From AG-12 sp035531535 (GTDB lineage: Bacteria; Chloroflexota; Dormibacteria; Aeolococcales; Bog-877), in NCBI GenBank assembly GCA_035531535.1, contig DATKSV010000008.1, forward strand, positions 7,577 to 71,576: a stretch of 64,000 nt of DNA. The letters run 5' to 3'. The stretch's first letter is position 1; every line of letters begins with the position of its first letter. Below the pieces are notes generated by a model. It had not been told where the DNA came from. It did not search any database and worked only from the letters and a program-made list of their open reading frames with translations. The position numbers and the translations under genes are program-made. Of this stretch, positions 26,371-34,747 are shown one piece after another.

Positions 26371-26567
26371 CGACTCCCGCAGTGCCCGTAGCGACTCCTG
26401 AACTCCGATGGCGTCTCTCCTAGTGTCGAACTGGGGCCAGCCATCCCGCCGCGCCCCGGGATGTTCGCTGAGCAGTATTCACCTGTGGCGGGCATTTTGG
26501 GCAATGGGCACCGCCACAGCAATCAGCCGCCGGGGCTGTGTGACGCTCCAAAGCCGACTGGCCGAGC

Positions 26568-27590
26568 TCATCCCAGGAAGAGCTCCGCGGCCTGCTGCAG
26601 GCGCGCCTCGGGCCCGTCCACCAAGAGCAGAGTGGGCAAGCCGGAGCGCCAGGATTCCGACTCCTCCCGGACCTTGGCCAGGGAACCCACCAGAGCCACC
26701 GCCTCCACCAGGCGCGTGGGAACCGCCGCCGCCGCCGCCGCCGGGCGCCCGCCCAGGTACAGCTCGCGGACCACCTCCGCCTCGGCCCGGAAGCCCATGC
26801 GGCAGAAGAGGTCGAAGTGGAAGTTGTGAGCGCGGCTGCCCATCCCGCCAATGTAGAGAGCCAGCAGCGGCCGGAAGTGGTCGGCGGCCCGCTCCAGGTC
26901 ATCGTCGATCGCAAGGAGCAGGTTGGCCGCCACCTCGAAGCTCTCGGGACGACCCGGGGGACTGCGCCTGGCGAATCCCTCCGCCAAGGCCCTCCTCTGC
27001 CACTGGGAATGGCCGGGGGCATGGAAGCCTGCCAGCCAGCCATCTCCGATCTCAGCCGCCAGGGCGATGTTGTGGGGCCCCTCAGCCGCCAGCCAGATCG
27101 GCAGCTCCCTCCGGAGCGGATGGACCGTCAGCTGCAGCGGCTTGCCCCGACCGCCGGGCAGGGGTAGCTGGTAACGCTCCCCGGAGAAGACCAGCGGCCC
27201 CTCTCGGCGCAGGACCTGGCGCACGATGGTGACGTACTCCCGGGTCGAGGCCAGTTGGGGGGCGAACCTGGTCCCGTACCAACCCTCGACCACCTGAGGC
27301 CCGGATGCGCCCAGTCCCAGCACCAGCCGGCCACCGCTGAGATGGTCCATGGTGGCGGCCGCCATGGCGGTGGCGGCTGGGGTCCGGGCGTGCATCTGGG
27401 CGGCGGCGGTCCCCAGCCGGAGTCGAGAGGTACGGCTCCCCCACCAGGCCAGCGGCGTCAGGGCGTCCGAGCCATAGGCCTCCGCGGTCCACATCGAGTC
27501 GAACCCGAGCCGCTCGGCGGAGGCGACCAGGCGCTCGCTGGCAGGGGGCGGGCCGGAACCCCAATAGCCAAGTGAGAGACCCAGCCTCAT
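26568..27590 (-). CDS. LLM-class (F420-dependent type) oxidoreductase
   Basis: From the ATG at 27588-27590 the product is 340 residues with the luciferase-like TIM-barrel pattern: MRLGLSLGYWG at the start, WTAEAYGSDALTPLAWWG, LRLGTAAAQMHARTPAATAMAA, LSGGRLVLGLGASGPQVVEGWYG (about 105-127), and WLAAEGPHNIALAAEIGDGWL. These features are typical of F420-dependent members found in Actinobacteria and Chloroflexota-like lineages, often in lipid or steroid catabolic clusters. Whether it uses F420 or FMN cannot be decided from sequence. It is transcribed towards maoC with a gap of about 160-200 bases. Confidence 0.87.
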   Translation of the reverse strand: MRLGLSLGYWGSGPPPASERLVASAERLGFDSMWTAEAYGSDALTPLAWWGSRTSRLRLGTAAAQMHARTPAATAMAAATMDHLSGGRLVLGLGASGPQVVEGWYGTRFAPQLASTREYVTIVRQVLRREGPLVFSGERYQLPLPGGRGKPLQLTVHPLRRELPIWLAAEGPHNIALAAEIGDGWLAGFHAPGHSQWQRRALAEGFARRSPPGRPESFEVAANLLLAIDDDLERAADHFRPLLALYIGGMGSRAHNFHFDLFCRMGFRAEAEVVRELYLGGRPAAAAAAVPTRLVEAVALVGSLAKVREESESWRSGLPTLLLVDGPEARLQQAAELFLG

Positions 27591-27732
27591 CGGCAACCCC
27601 AGTCGTTGGTTCGGGTGGCGGCCATGGCCTAGCCAGGGTAGCGCGCTGCGACCGCGGGCCGATGCGCCATAGTGGGGAGCCGAAAGGTGAGGGACGGTGC
27701 TGGCCGTGCCCCGGAAGCGGAGGAGGTTTCCC

Positions 27733-28896
27733 ATGTCCGAAGCGGTCATCGTGGCGGCGGGCCGGTCCCCGATCGGGCGAGCCGGCAAAGGTTCCTTGGT
27801 CGACTTCCGGCCGGACGACCTCGGCGCCCAGGTCCTGCAGCGGGTGCTGGCTCAGATTCCTCAGCTCGACGCCCAGGAGATCGAGGACGTCATCTGCGGC
27901 TGCGGCCTGCCCGGGGGAGAATCAGGCTTCAACCTGGGCCGCGCCATCAGCATCCTGGCCGGCGTCAACGCCCCGGGTCTGACCCTGACCCGCTACTGCA
28001 GCTCCTCCCTGCAGACCACCAGGATGGCCGCCCACGCCATCCGCGCCGGCGAGGGCGACACCTTCGTCTCCATGGGCGTGGAGACGGTCAGCCGCTACGG
28101 CTACGGCACCTCCGACCCGCCCGACGCCCGCAATCCCCGACTGCTGGCCGGCAACGCCGAGGGCCTGCCGGACCTCTACATCCCGATGGGATTGACCGCC
28201 GAGAACGTGGCTGAGCGCGAGGGGATCACCAGAGAGGAGATGGACGCCTTCGCGGCCCGCAGCCAGAACCGGGCGGTGGAGTCCCAGGCGGACGGCTTCT
28301 TCGCCCGGGAGATCGTTCCCGTGACCCTGCCCGACGGTCGGGTCCTGGACCGGGACGACGGCCCCCGCCCCAACACCACAGTGGATGTCCTGGCCACCCT
28401 CAAACCAGTCTTCAAGGACGGCGGGACGGTGACTGCCGGCAACGCCTGCCCGCTGAATGACGGTGCGGCGGCGGTGGTGGTGATGTCACTGGAGCGGGCT
28501 CGCCAGCTCGGGATCACCCCGCTGGCCCGGATCGTGGCCACCGCAGTGGCGGCCCTCGACCCGGAGTACATGGGCCTGGGTCCGATCCCGGCCACCCACA
28601 AGGTGTTGCAGCGCGCCGGCATGACCATCGACGATATCGACCTGGTCGAGATCAACGAGGCGTTCGCGGCTCAGGTAATACCTTCGGCGCGGGGGATCGG
28701 GATCGACCCCATGGGCGACAAGCTCAACATCTTTGGAGGGTCGATCGCGCTTGGGCACCCGTTCGGGATGACCGGCGCCCGCATCACCTGCACTCTGCTC
28801 AACGGGCTGCGCACCAAGGGCGCGACCCTCGGCCTGGAGACCATGTGCGTAGGCGGCGGCATGGGCATGGCGATGATCCTGGAGCGGATATCGTGA
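27733..28896 (+). CDS. Thiolase family protein (acetyl-CoA acyltransferase)
   Basis: The ATG at 27733 has AGGAGG upstream and gives 387 residues. Motifs: the nucleophile Cys in TRYCSSSLQTT (about 88), INEAFAAQ, GHPFGMTGAR with the catalytic His, and CVGGGMGMAM with the second Cys. It should catalyse thiolytic release of acetyl- or propionyl-CoA, the last step of the degradation route encoded on the other strand. It is divergent from the LLM gene (142 bases between starts), so the two may share a control region, and it converges on the MFS gene 26 bases away. Confidence 0.93.
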   Translation: MSEAVIVAAGRSPIGRAGKGSLVDFRPDDLGAQVLQRVLAQIPQLDAQEIEDVICGCGLPGGESGFNLGRAISILAGVNAPGLTLTRYCSSSLQTTRMAAHAIRAGEGDTFVSMGVETVSRYGYGTSDPPDARNPRLLAGNAEGLPDLYIPMGLTAENVAEREGITREEMDAFAARSQNRAVESQADGFFAREIVPVTLPDGRVLDRDDGPRPNTTVDVLATLKPVFKDGGTVTAGNACPLNDGAAAVVVMSLERARQLGITPLARIVATAVAALDPEYMGLGPIPATHKVLQRAGMTIDDIDLVEINEAFAAQVIPSARGIGIDPMGDKLNIFGGSIALGHPFGMTGARITCTLLNGLRTKGATLGLETMCVGGGMGMAMILERIS

Positions 28897-28922
28897 CGGC
28901 GCGGGCGCCCGGCCGCTGACGG

Positions 28923-30173
28923 TCAGCCCCGACGCTGAGTGGGCGGCGACCCGGCCGGGCTGGACGCGTCCCGGCGACTGGCGTCCCAGGCCCACGCCGC
29001 CACCATCGCCAGCCCCAGGCCAGCTCCAAATAGACATACCCCGGTCCAGCCCCAACTGCCATAGACCACGCCGGCGCCGGCCGAACCCGCCGCCCCTCCC
29101 ACGAAATAGGTGGTCATGTAGGCACTGTTGATCCGGCTCCGGGCCCCCGGCGAGAGACGGTAGATGAGGCTCTGGTTGGTGACGTGGATGCCCTGGGCGC
29201 CCACATCCAGCAGGAGGATCCCGGCGACCAGCGGCAGCAGCTGGGCTCGGCCCAGGATCATCAGCAGGAAGGCCAGCGCGACGGCCAGCGCGAAGCCCAG
29301 GGTCTCGACCTTGGCCCAGCCCAGGTCGGCCCAGCGCCCCGCCAGGGTGGCGCAGGCGGCCCCCCCAGCACCGACCAGCCCGAAGAGTCCGATCACGGCC
29401 ACCCCGTAGTGGAACGGCGGTCCTGAGAGCAGGAAGGCGATGGTGGTCCAGGTGGCGCTGAAGGCGGCGAACCCGAGCGCGCCCAGGAGCGACCGCCGCC
29501 GCAGCACCGGCTCCGAGCGGACCAGACTGAGAGTGGAGAGCAGCAGGGCCCGGTAGCTGAGCTCCTGAGAGCGTCGGTCCACGGGCAAAACCGCCCGCAG
29601 GACGAAGGCCAGCGCAACCATGGCGACGGCGGCGAACCAGTAGACGAATTGCCATCCCGCCAGCGCCGCCAGCAGGCCGGACAAAGTTCGGGAGAGGAGG
29701 ACTCCGATCAGGAGCCCGCTCATCACAGTGCCGACGACCTGGCCACGGCGCCGCTCCGAGGCGAGATCGGCCGCCAGCGGCACCAGCACCTGGGCCACCA
29801 CAGAGGTGACCCCCACCAGCAGCGCGGCCACTTCGAAAATGACCAGGTTGGGGGCCAGGGCGGAAGCCGCCAGCGCCAGTGCCGCCAGCAGTAGGACGCC
29901 CGCCACCAGCCGGCGCCGTTGCCAGACATCACCCAGTGGCACCAGCAGCAGCAGCCCGGCGGCGTAGCCCAGCTGGGCGAGGGTGACAACGATGGCGACA
30001 CTGCCCGATCCGGTGTGAAAGCTGGTGGCCAGGAGATGGAGCAGTGGCTGGGCGTAGTAGAGATTCGCCACCGCCAGCCCGCAGGCGACGGCCAGGGTCG
30101 CGACCAACCCCCGGCTGATCCCCAGGGGAAGGTGCGGATCGCTCCCGGCCGGCTCAGCCGCGGTCGAGGACAA
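28923..30173 (-). CDS. MFS transporter
   Basis: A 416-residue protein with about 12 hydrophobic helices, beginning after a polar N terminus at GLVATLAVACGLAVANLYYAQPLL, a pattern typical of the YnfM/arabinose-efflux-like group. The cytoplasmic loop 2-3 has PLGDVWQRRRLV, the MFS signature A position. The likely start is TTG 30171-30173, which follows an in-frame TAG. The substrate cannot be stated; export of a small hydrophobic compound is common in the group. Its neighbours give no functional lead beyond sharing the strand with the membrane-protein pair downstream of its promoter side. Confidence 0.85.
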   Translation of the reverse strand: MSSTAAEPAGSDPHLPLGISRGLVATLAVACGLAVANLYYAQPLLHLLATSFHTGSGSVAIVVTLAQLGYAAGLLLLVPLGDVWQRRRLVAGVLLLAALALAASALAPNLVIFEVAALLVGVTSVVAQVLVPLAADLASERRRGQVVGTVMSGLLIGVLLSRTLSGLLAALAGWQFVYWFAAVAMVALAFVLRAVLPVDRRSQELSYRALLLSTLSLVRSEPVLRRRSLLGALGFAAFSATWTTIAFLLSGPPFHYGVAVIGLFGLVGAGGAACATLAGRWADLGWAKVETLGFALAVALAFLLMILGRAQLLPLVAGILLLDVGAQGIHVTNQSLIYRLSPGARSRINSAYMTTYFVGGAAGSAGAGVVYGSWGWTGVCLFGAGLGLAMVAAWAWDASRRDASSPAGSPPTQRRG

Positions 30174-30235
30174 CTAGCAACCCAGGGACGGCCAGTCCCG
30201 GACGCCACCCAGCCGGGGTCCGCCCCCGAGCGGCC

Positions 30236-30652
30236 TCAGTCGGATGACTGGTAACGGGCCACCGAGAAAGCCAGGATGAGGGGTATGTCGACCGCGTAGA
30301 CGACCAGCATCAAGCTCAACCAGACCAGCTCCCGGGCGGGCACGCGGTCGATAACGAAGACGTACTCGAGCATCCCGGCACTGATCGCGTAGGCGAGCAA
30401 CGCCCAGCCCCCAACCTGGCGAAACCGGCCCCAGGCGAAGCCGGACAGCCGGCTGAGCAGGGCGGCATTCACCAGCAGCAGGGCGGCCGCCAGAGCCCAG
30501 AGCACGATCGCGGGCACGAGGGAGACCGGCCCGGGGATGTGCGCCGCCAAATAGATCCCACCCACCACGATCAGGGCAAGCGAGCCGACCGCCAGCTCCG
30601 CCACCGGCGGCAGGCGCCGCGCAACCGTTGCGGAGGTGGTGTCCGCCCTCAT
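30236..30652 (-). CDS. Small four-helix membrane protein
   Basis: The product has 138 residues with four hydrophobic stretches (about 18-38, 44-66, 82-103 and 109-131) and short polar loops. The ATG overlaps the stop of the preceding gene (ATGA at 30649-30652). I do not recognise the family. Together with its partner it looks like a two-subunit membrane unit, since both have about four helices and are coupled. Confidence 0.65.
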   Translation of the reverse strand: MRADTTSATVARRLPPVAELAVGSLALIVVGGIYLAAHIPGPVSLVPAIVLWALAAALLLVNAALLSRLSGFAWGRFRQVGGWALLAYAISAGMLEYVFVIDRVPARELVWLSLMLVVYAVDIPLILAFSVARYQSSD

Positions 30653-31260
30653 GTCGCCAGCCTGGTCATGATCACCAGGGTGGCCACCTGCATCACGCCG
30701 GTGACGCCGGCGGTGTAGATGAAGCGCTTCATCAGGCGGGCGATGATCGCGCCGTCGGGGTGCGGCTTCTTCATCTCGAACAGGACCGCGATGTTGGCCG
30801 GCTCCAGGATCCCGAGCGCGATCACCGCCATGACTCCAACCACGATGAAGGAGGCCACCAGCCAGCCGTGCATGGCGGCGCCCGCATCGAGGTTGCCCAG
30901 ATGGCGGGCCAGCTGGAAGCCTGAGCCCAGGGTCATGGTCACCAGGGTGGGCATGATCAAAACCATCTTGGGCATGAAGCGAGCCGAGAACTCGGCTCGA
31001 GCCGGAATCGAGAGCCGGCCCAGGATGGGGCCCAGGACCAGCCCCACAAAGAGGTCTATGGCCGTCCAGAGGCCACCCCCAACCACGTGGAAGAAGTCCA
31101 GCGCCCAAAGCCAGTTGCCGGCAATGGCGACCACCAGCAGGGCCAACACCACCGCCACGATCGGCAACCCTCGGAGCGGGACGACCTGGATCGCCGGGCG
31201 GCCCCCCTCCGCCCCATGGGCTCGCGACTGGGCCGGTACGGTCTCGGTCACAGATGACAC
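30649..31260 (-). CDS. Membrane protein, first of a coupled pair
   Basis: I choose the GTG at 31258-31260, which has GGAGGT eight bases upstream, giving 203 residues; an upstream in-frame start at 31317 adds an unlikely N terminus. After about 30 polar residues come four to five hydrophobic helices, with conserved-looking features such as WALDFFHVVGGGLWTAIDLFVG, a long Met-rich segment (FMPKMVLIMPTLVTMTLGSGF) and a cytoplasmic EMKKPHPDGA near the C terminus. The histidine in DFFHVVGG and the layout recall membrane cytochrome-like or DUF2269-like proteins, but I cannot assign a family. Confidence 0.65.
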   Translation of the reverse strand: MSSVTETVPAQSRAHGAEGGRPAIQVVPLRGLPIVAVVLALLVVAIAGNWLWALDFFHVVGGGLWTAIDLFVGLVLGPILGRLSIPARAEFSARFMPKMVLIMPTLVTMTLGSGFQLARHLGNLDAGAAMHGWLVASFIVVGVMAVIALGILEPANIAVLFEMKKPHPDGAIIARLMKRFIYTAGVTGVMQVATLVIMTRLAT

Positions 31261-31344
31261 CAGGGAGCACCTCCAGAGGCGGCCCCAGCCGCTGATGGCA
31301 TGGTCGGCGGCGGTCACATGGCAGGGACCTGATCAGTCTTGCGG

Positions 31345-31350
31345 ATTATA
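31345..31350 (-). promoter_or_regulatory. Candidate -10 (TATAAT) for membrane-protein pair
   Basis: Read on the minus strand, bases 31350-31345 are a perfect TATAAT in otherwise GC-rich surroundings. Transcription would begin about 80 bases before the GTG at 31260. No good -35 is present at 16-18 bases. The site lies between the GH3 lipoprotein stop and the membrane-protein pair. Confidence 0.4.
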
Positions 31351-31388
31351 AAGGGCAAGCGCGTGAGTTGGGGGGCGTCGGTCCCGCC

Positions 31389-32639
31389 TCAACCGGGCCG
31401 GCAGAGGCTCACCCCCTTGGCCACCAGCACCTGGTCGGCGGCGTCGATCAGCCGGGCTGAGGAGATCTCCCCGGTCGCCTCGGCCCGCGCCAAGGCGGCT
31501 TCGATCTCGGGCAGGACGGGACCCGGCTGCCCGGAGGAGAACATGACCAGGTCGGCCCCCGCCGCGACTGCGCGAACGGCCGCCTGGGGCACGGTGAGGC
31601 CGACCGCGGTGATGGCCGGAGCGCTGAGGGAGTCGGTCATGACCAGTCCGTGAAACTGGAGTCGGCCCTCCAGGAGGCCCTGGATGGCCGCTGGGGAGAG
31701 GCTGGCAGGGCCGGCGGTGAGGCCTGGGACGCTGGCGTTCGAGACCAGCACCGCCGGCAAGCCAGCGGCCACAGCCTGCTCGAAGGGCAGCAGTCCAGTG
31801 CTCAGCAAGGATGAGTAGGGCCGGGTGGCGGCGGGACCGTAATCGGTGTTGCCGCTGGCTCCCCCCAGGCCGGGAAAGTGCTTCACCACCGGGATCACAC
31901 CGGCGGCGAGCAGGCCGGTCGCGAAGGCGATGCCGTCACGGGCCGCCTGGGCCGGATCCGCGCTGAAGGAGCGGGCACCATCGGGATCCCGCGTATTGGG
32001 ACCGTTGCCCCCGTCCACATCCAGCACCGGGGCGAGGTCCATGGTCACCCCCAGCGCTCGCAGCCGCTGGCCCACTGCCTCCGCCAGCCTTTGGATGGTG
32101 GGCGGGCTCATGGTGCTCCCCATCTGGCGCGCCCAGGGCATCGACCCGACAAGGTTCGCCATTCGTTGGACACCGCCACCTTCCTCATCGGTCATCACCA
32201 AGGGGTGGATGGACTCCGGCGCCCTGGCGTCGAGGGCGCGGATCTGAGAACCGAGGTCAGCGGGCGCGGCGCTCCCGAACAGAACCACCCCGCCCGCTCC
32301 CTGGGCCACCGCGGCCGCGGCCGCGGCCACATCGGCCTCCGGGGCGGGGACCACGACCAGCTGGGCGGCGAGCCGGGCTGCGCTCCAGCCGGCGAGGACG
32401 GTCTGATTCGAGCACTGGGTCGGCGTCGGCGGAAGGGAGGACATCGACGGCGCGGGGATGGCCGAGCCGGGGGTCGCCCGCTGGGCGGGCCCGGCGCACC
32501 CCACCAGCGCCACACTCAGCGCCAGGGCGGCTCCGACGATGGCCCGATCCCGCCCGCGGAGTGCCGGCACCGGCTGAGGATAGCGCCGCCAGCGCAGGGG
32601 CAAAGAGGGCCGCCGGCGGCCGCGCCCTGGGTGGGGCAT
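31389..32639 (-). CDS. Glycoside hydrolase family 3 lipoprotein
   Basis: This 416-residue protein has a basic N terminus, a hydrophobic core and a lipobox ending VALVGC (Cys about 48), so it is probably a surface lipoprotein. The GH3 catalytic barrel follows: VMTDEEGGGVQR, LAPVLDVD, VVKHFPGLGG (about 252-261), and the candidate nucleophile Asp in VMTDSLSAP. NagZ-type hexosaminidases have KHFPGHG with a later D-S-H catalytic loop; here GHG is GLG and the loop reads NTDYGP, so the acid/base His is missing and NagZ activity is doubtful. Peptidoglycan or other beta-glycoside cleavage remains possible. Confidence 0.82.
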   Translation of the reverse strand: MPHPGRGRRRPSLPLRWRRYPQPVPALRGRDRAIVGAALALSVALVGCAGPAQRATPGSAIPAPSMSSLPPTPTQCSNQTVLAGWSAARLAAQLVVVPAPEADVAAAAAAVAQGAGGVVLFGSAAPADLGSQIRALDARAPESIHPLVMTDEEGGGVQRMANLVGSMPWARQMGSTMSPPTIQRLAEAVGQRLRALGVTMDLAPVLDVDGGNGPNTRDPDGARSFSADPAQAARDGIAFATGLLAAGVIPVVKHFPGLGGASGNTDYGPAATRPYSSLLSTGLLPFEQAVAAGLPAVLVSNASVPGLTAGPASLSPAAIQGLLEGRLQFHGLVMTDSLSAPAITAVGLTVPQAAVRAVAAGADLVMFSSGQPGPVLPEIEAALARAEATGEISSARLIDAADQVLVAKGVSLCRPG

Positions 32640-32668
32640 GGCCTAACAGGGATCGCGGCGCCCGGGCG

Positions 32669-33133
32669 CTACTTCTTGGGAGGCCGGACCACCAGGACCG
32701 GGACCGCGGCATGACTGACGCACTCCTGGGAGACCGAACCCAACAGGAGCCCGGCGAACCCACCGTGACCCCGCGACCCGACCACCAGCATCGAAGCGGC
32801 GGCCGACGCCTCGACCAGGACCTCTGCCGGCGACCCCATCACCGCCTCAACGCTGATCGGCACGTCGAAGCCCGCACGCGCCAGCTCCACCTCGGAGGCT
32901 ACCATTTCGCGGACGTTGTCGACCAGATCGTTGATGTAGGTCTCGTCGGCGTAGGGATAACCGGGCACGCTGAGCGCCACCAGGTGGATCTGGACCACCC
33001 CCACGGCACGCACCGGAAGCTTGCGCAGGGTGGCCTCCTCCAGAGCCCAGTGCAGAGCTTGCCGGCTCCCCTCCGAGCCGTCCACGCCAACCACCACCGC
33101 TCGCTGGTCGCCGACCGAGTCTTGCACCGCCAT
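32669..33133 (-). CDS. Universal stress protein (UspA family)
   Basis: From the ATG at 33131-33133, preceded by GGAGGT with six-base spacing, the product is 154 residues. It shows VVVGVDGSEGSRQAL at the start and the ATP-binding G-x2-G-x9-G-S pattern in GSRGHGGFAGLLLGSVSQ near the C terminus, followed by VPVLVVRP. ATP-binding USPs help survival under hypoxia or starvation. It lies directly after the DevR-like regulator and kinase genes; in mycobacteria the DosR/DevR regulon includes several USPs, so control by its neighbours is likely. The leader has a candidate -10 (TATAAA, 33201-33196). Confidence 0.9.
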   Translation of the reverse strand: MAVQDSVGDQRAVVVGVDGSEGSRQALHWALEEATLRKLPVRAVGVVQIHLVALSVPGYPYADETYINDLVDNVREMVASEVELARAGFDVPISVEAVMGSPAEVLVEASAAASMLVVGSRGHGGFAGLLLGSVSQECVSHAAVPVLVVRPPKK

Positions 33134-33261
33134 GGGCTCACCTCCAGGGGCGGGCGTCCCCCGGGACCGCCCCAAGCAAACTTTCTACTCCGTTGTTTAT
33201 ATGGTGAGCTGTCGGTGGTGCGCGGGGCAGGAGGCGGCCACGCCCCGCCGGCCACGAGTAA

Positions 33262-33990
33262 TCACCTGCCGAAGCTCGGCCCCTGATCGGCGTCGGCCGC
33301 GAGCTGGGGAAGGCAGAGCCGGACCACGGTGCCCGCCGGCCTGATCCCGCGAATCCGCAGGCTCCCGCCCAGGGCCCCCGCCCGATGGGCCATGTCCAGA
33401 ATCCCAAAGCCGTCCGACTGGGAGGAGGTCACCTCATCGCCCAGCCCGATGCCGTCGTCGGCCACCAGCAGCCGGAGTTGGTGGGCCAGCATGGTGAGGC
33501 GCAGCTCGACCCGGGTGGCGCGCGCGTGGCGCTCGATGTTGCGCAGCGCCTCCTGGGCGATTCGATAACAGGTGACCTCAGCATCCTTGCTGGACCGCAG
33601 AGCCCGCCCGTGGATCGTGAAGCGGACGATGGTGCCCGTCCGGAGCGTGAAGTCTGCCGCCAGCGCCCTCAGCGCCTGGGGAAGCCCGAAGTCGTCCAGC
33701 ACCGATGGCCGCAACTCCCGGGCCAGGGAGCGCAGATGATCGCTGGCGGTGGTGGCCAGCCGGGCCGCCTCCAGAGCCACATCCTTAAGGTCCGCTCTCG
33801 GGGTCTCCACTTCCACCGCGCTGACCAGCAGCCTGGAAATGTGGCTCAGCATCTGCAGCGGATCCTCCTGGATCTGGTCCGCCAGCCACTTGCGCTCCTT
33901 CTCCTGGGCCCGCAGCAGACGCAGCGTATAGGTGTCGGGAACCCCTTTGGAGCAGCCCTTTTGGTTGCCCGGCGCCGCGCTGATCGTCAC
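33262..33990 (-). CDS. Histidine-kinase-like protein lacking the phospho-acceptor His
   Basis: The 242-residue product has no membrane segment and only the kinase core: a dimerisation helix pair (EKERKWLADQIQEDPLQML, about 20-38) and a HATPase domain with RIAQEALRNIERHA (N box), VADDGIGLG (G1) and FGILDMAHRAGALGG. In NarL-type kinases the H box reads R-D-I-H-D-E-P-Q; here the His position is Gln (CAG). It therefore should not autophosphorylate in the normal way and may be a phosphatase, an ATP-dependent modulator, or a dimer partner of the complete kinase upstream. The GTG start overlaps the regulator's stop (GTGA, 33987-33990). Confidence 0.85.
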   Translation of the reverse strand: MTISAAPGNQKGCSKGVPDTYTLRLLRAQEKERKWLADQIQEDPLQMLSHISRLLVSAVEVETPRADLKDVALEAARLATTASDHLRSLARELRPSVLDDFGLPQALRALAADFTLRTGTIVRFTIHGRALRSSKDAEVTCYRIAQEALRNIERHARATRVELRLTMLAHQLRLLVADDGIGLGDEVTSSQSDGFGILDMAHRAGALGGSLRIRGIRPAGTVVRLCLPQLAADADQGPSFGR

Positions 33991-34643
33991 TGGCCTCCCG
34001 GGGTCTCGATCGAGAGCAGCCCATGGTTGACCGCGTGCACCACGGCCTCGGTGCGGGAGCCGACCCGGAGCTTCTCGAAGATGTTGTGCAGGTGGCCCTC
34101 GACGGTCCGGAGACTGATACCCAGCTCCACCGCGATCTCCTTGTTGGCCCGGCCCTGGGCGATCAGCCGGAGCACGGCGAACTCCCGGACGCTGAGCCGG
34201 TCGGAGGCCCGGCTTGGCTCCACACGGAACTGAGCCAGCTTCCGGGTCAGGCTGGGAGACAGCACCGTGGCCCCCGACGCGACGGCGCGCACCGCCTCCA
34301 CCAGCTCCTTGCCGGGTGAGGTCTTGAGCAGATACCCGCAGGCGCCCGCCGCGAGTGCCTCGCGGACGTAGTCCTCGTCCTCGTGGGCGCTCAGAATTAG
34401 CACCTTGACGGTGGGGGCCTGTTCCATGACCTCCCGGGTTACCTCGATACCGGTCAGCCCGGGCATGCGCATGTCCATCAGGAGGACCTGAGGACGCAAC
34501 TCCACGGTCACCCGAACCGCGTCGTCGCCGCGGGCGGCCTCGCCGACCACCTCCAGATCGGGTTCGCGGACGAGAATCTCGCGGGTGCCTTCCCGGACCA
34601 GGGTGTGGTCCTCGGCGATTACGATGGTGATGGCTTCGCTCAT
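33987..34643 (-). CDS. NarL/DevR-type response regulator
   Basis: The product has 218 residues. The receiver domain has acidic residues in IAEDHTLV, the phospho-acceptor Asp in VLLMDMRMPGLTG (about 57) and Lys in GYLLKTSPGKEL. The C terminus is a LuxR-type helix-turn-helix (LSVREFAVLRLIAQGRANKEIAVELGIS...EGHLHNIFEKLRV). The layout matches DevR/NarL regulators. It sits between a GAF-type kinase gene and a kinase-like gene lacking the acceptor His, and the three probably form one signalling unit controlling the adjacent universal stress protein and distant genes. Confidence 0.92.
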   Translation of the reverse strand: MSEAITIVIAEDHTLVREGTREILVREPDLEVVGEAARGDDAVRVTVELRPQVLLMDMRMPGLTGIEVTREVMEQAPTVKVLILSAHEDEDYVREALAAGACGYLLKTSPGKELVEAVRAVASGATVLSPSLTRKLAQFRVEPSRASDRLSVREFAVLRLIAQGRANKEIAVELGISLRTVEGHLHNIFEKLRVGSRTEAVVHAVNHGLLSIETPGGQ

Positions 34644-34747
34644 GGCTCTCCTTAATCTGAACGATAGCTCGATCCCGGCGGCGCCCCCCCCCCGGTTCTA
34701 CGCAGTTTCCACTAGGTGATTGCCACCATGCGCAGGTCGCCTAGGGC

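Noticed and set aside
30174..30235. Possible small gene in the gap between MFS and membrane-protein genes
   Set aside because: Only about 60 bases, with no start/ribosome-site combination or codon bias.
33151..33172. DosR-box-like inverted repeat upstream of the universal stress protein
   Set aside because: The repeat has GTCCC and GGGAC in the opposite order to the DosR consensus halves, and may only be a GC-rich hairpin.
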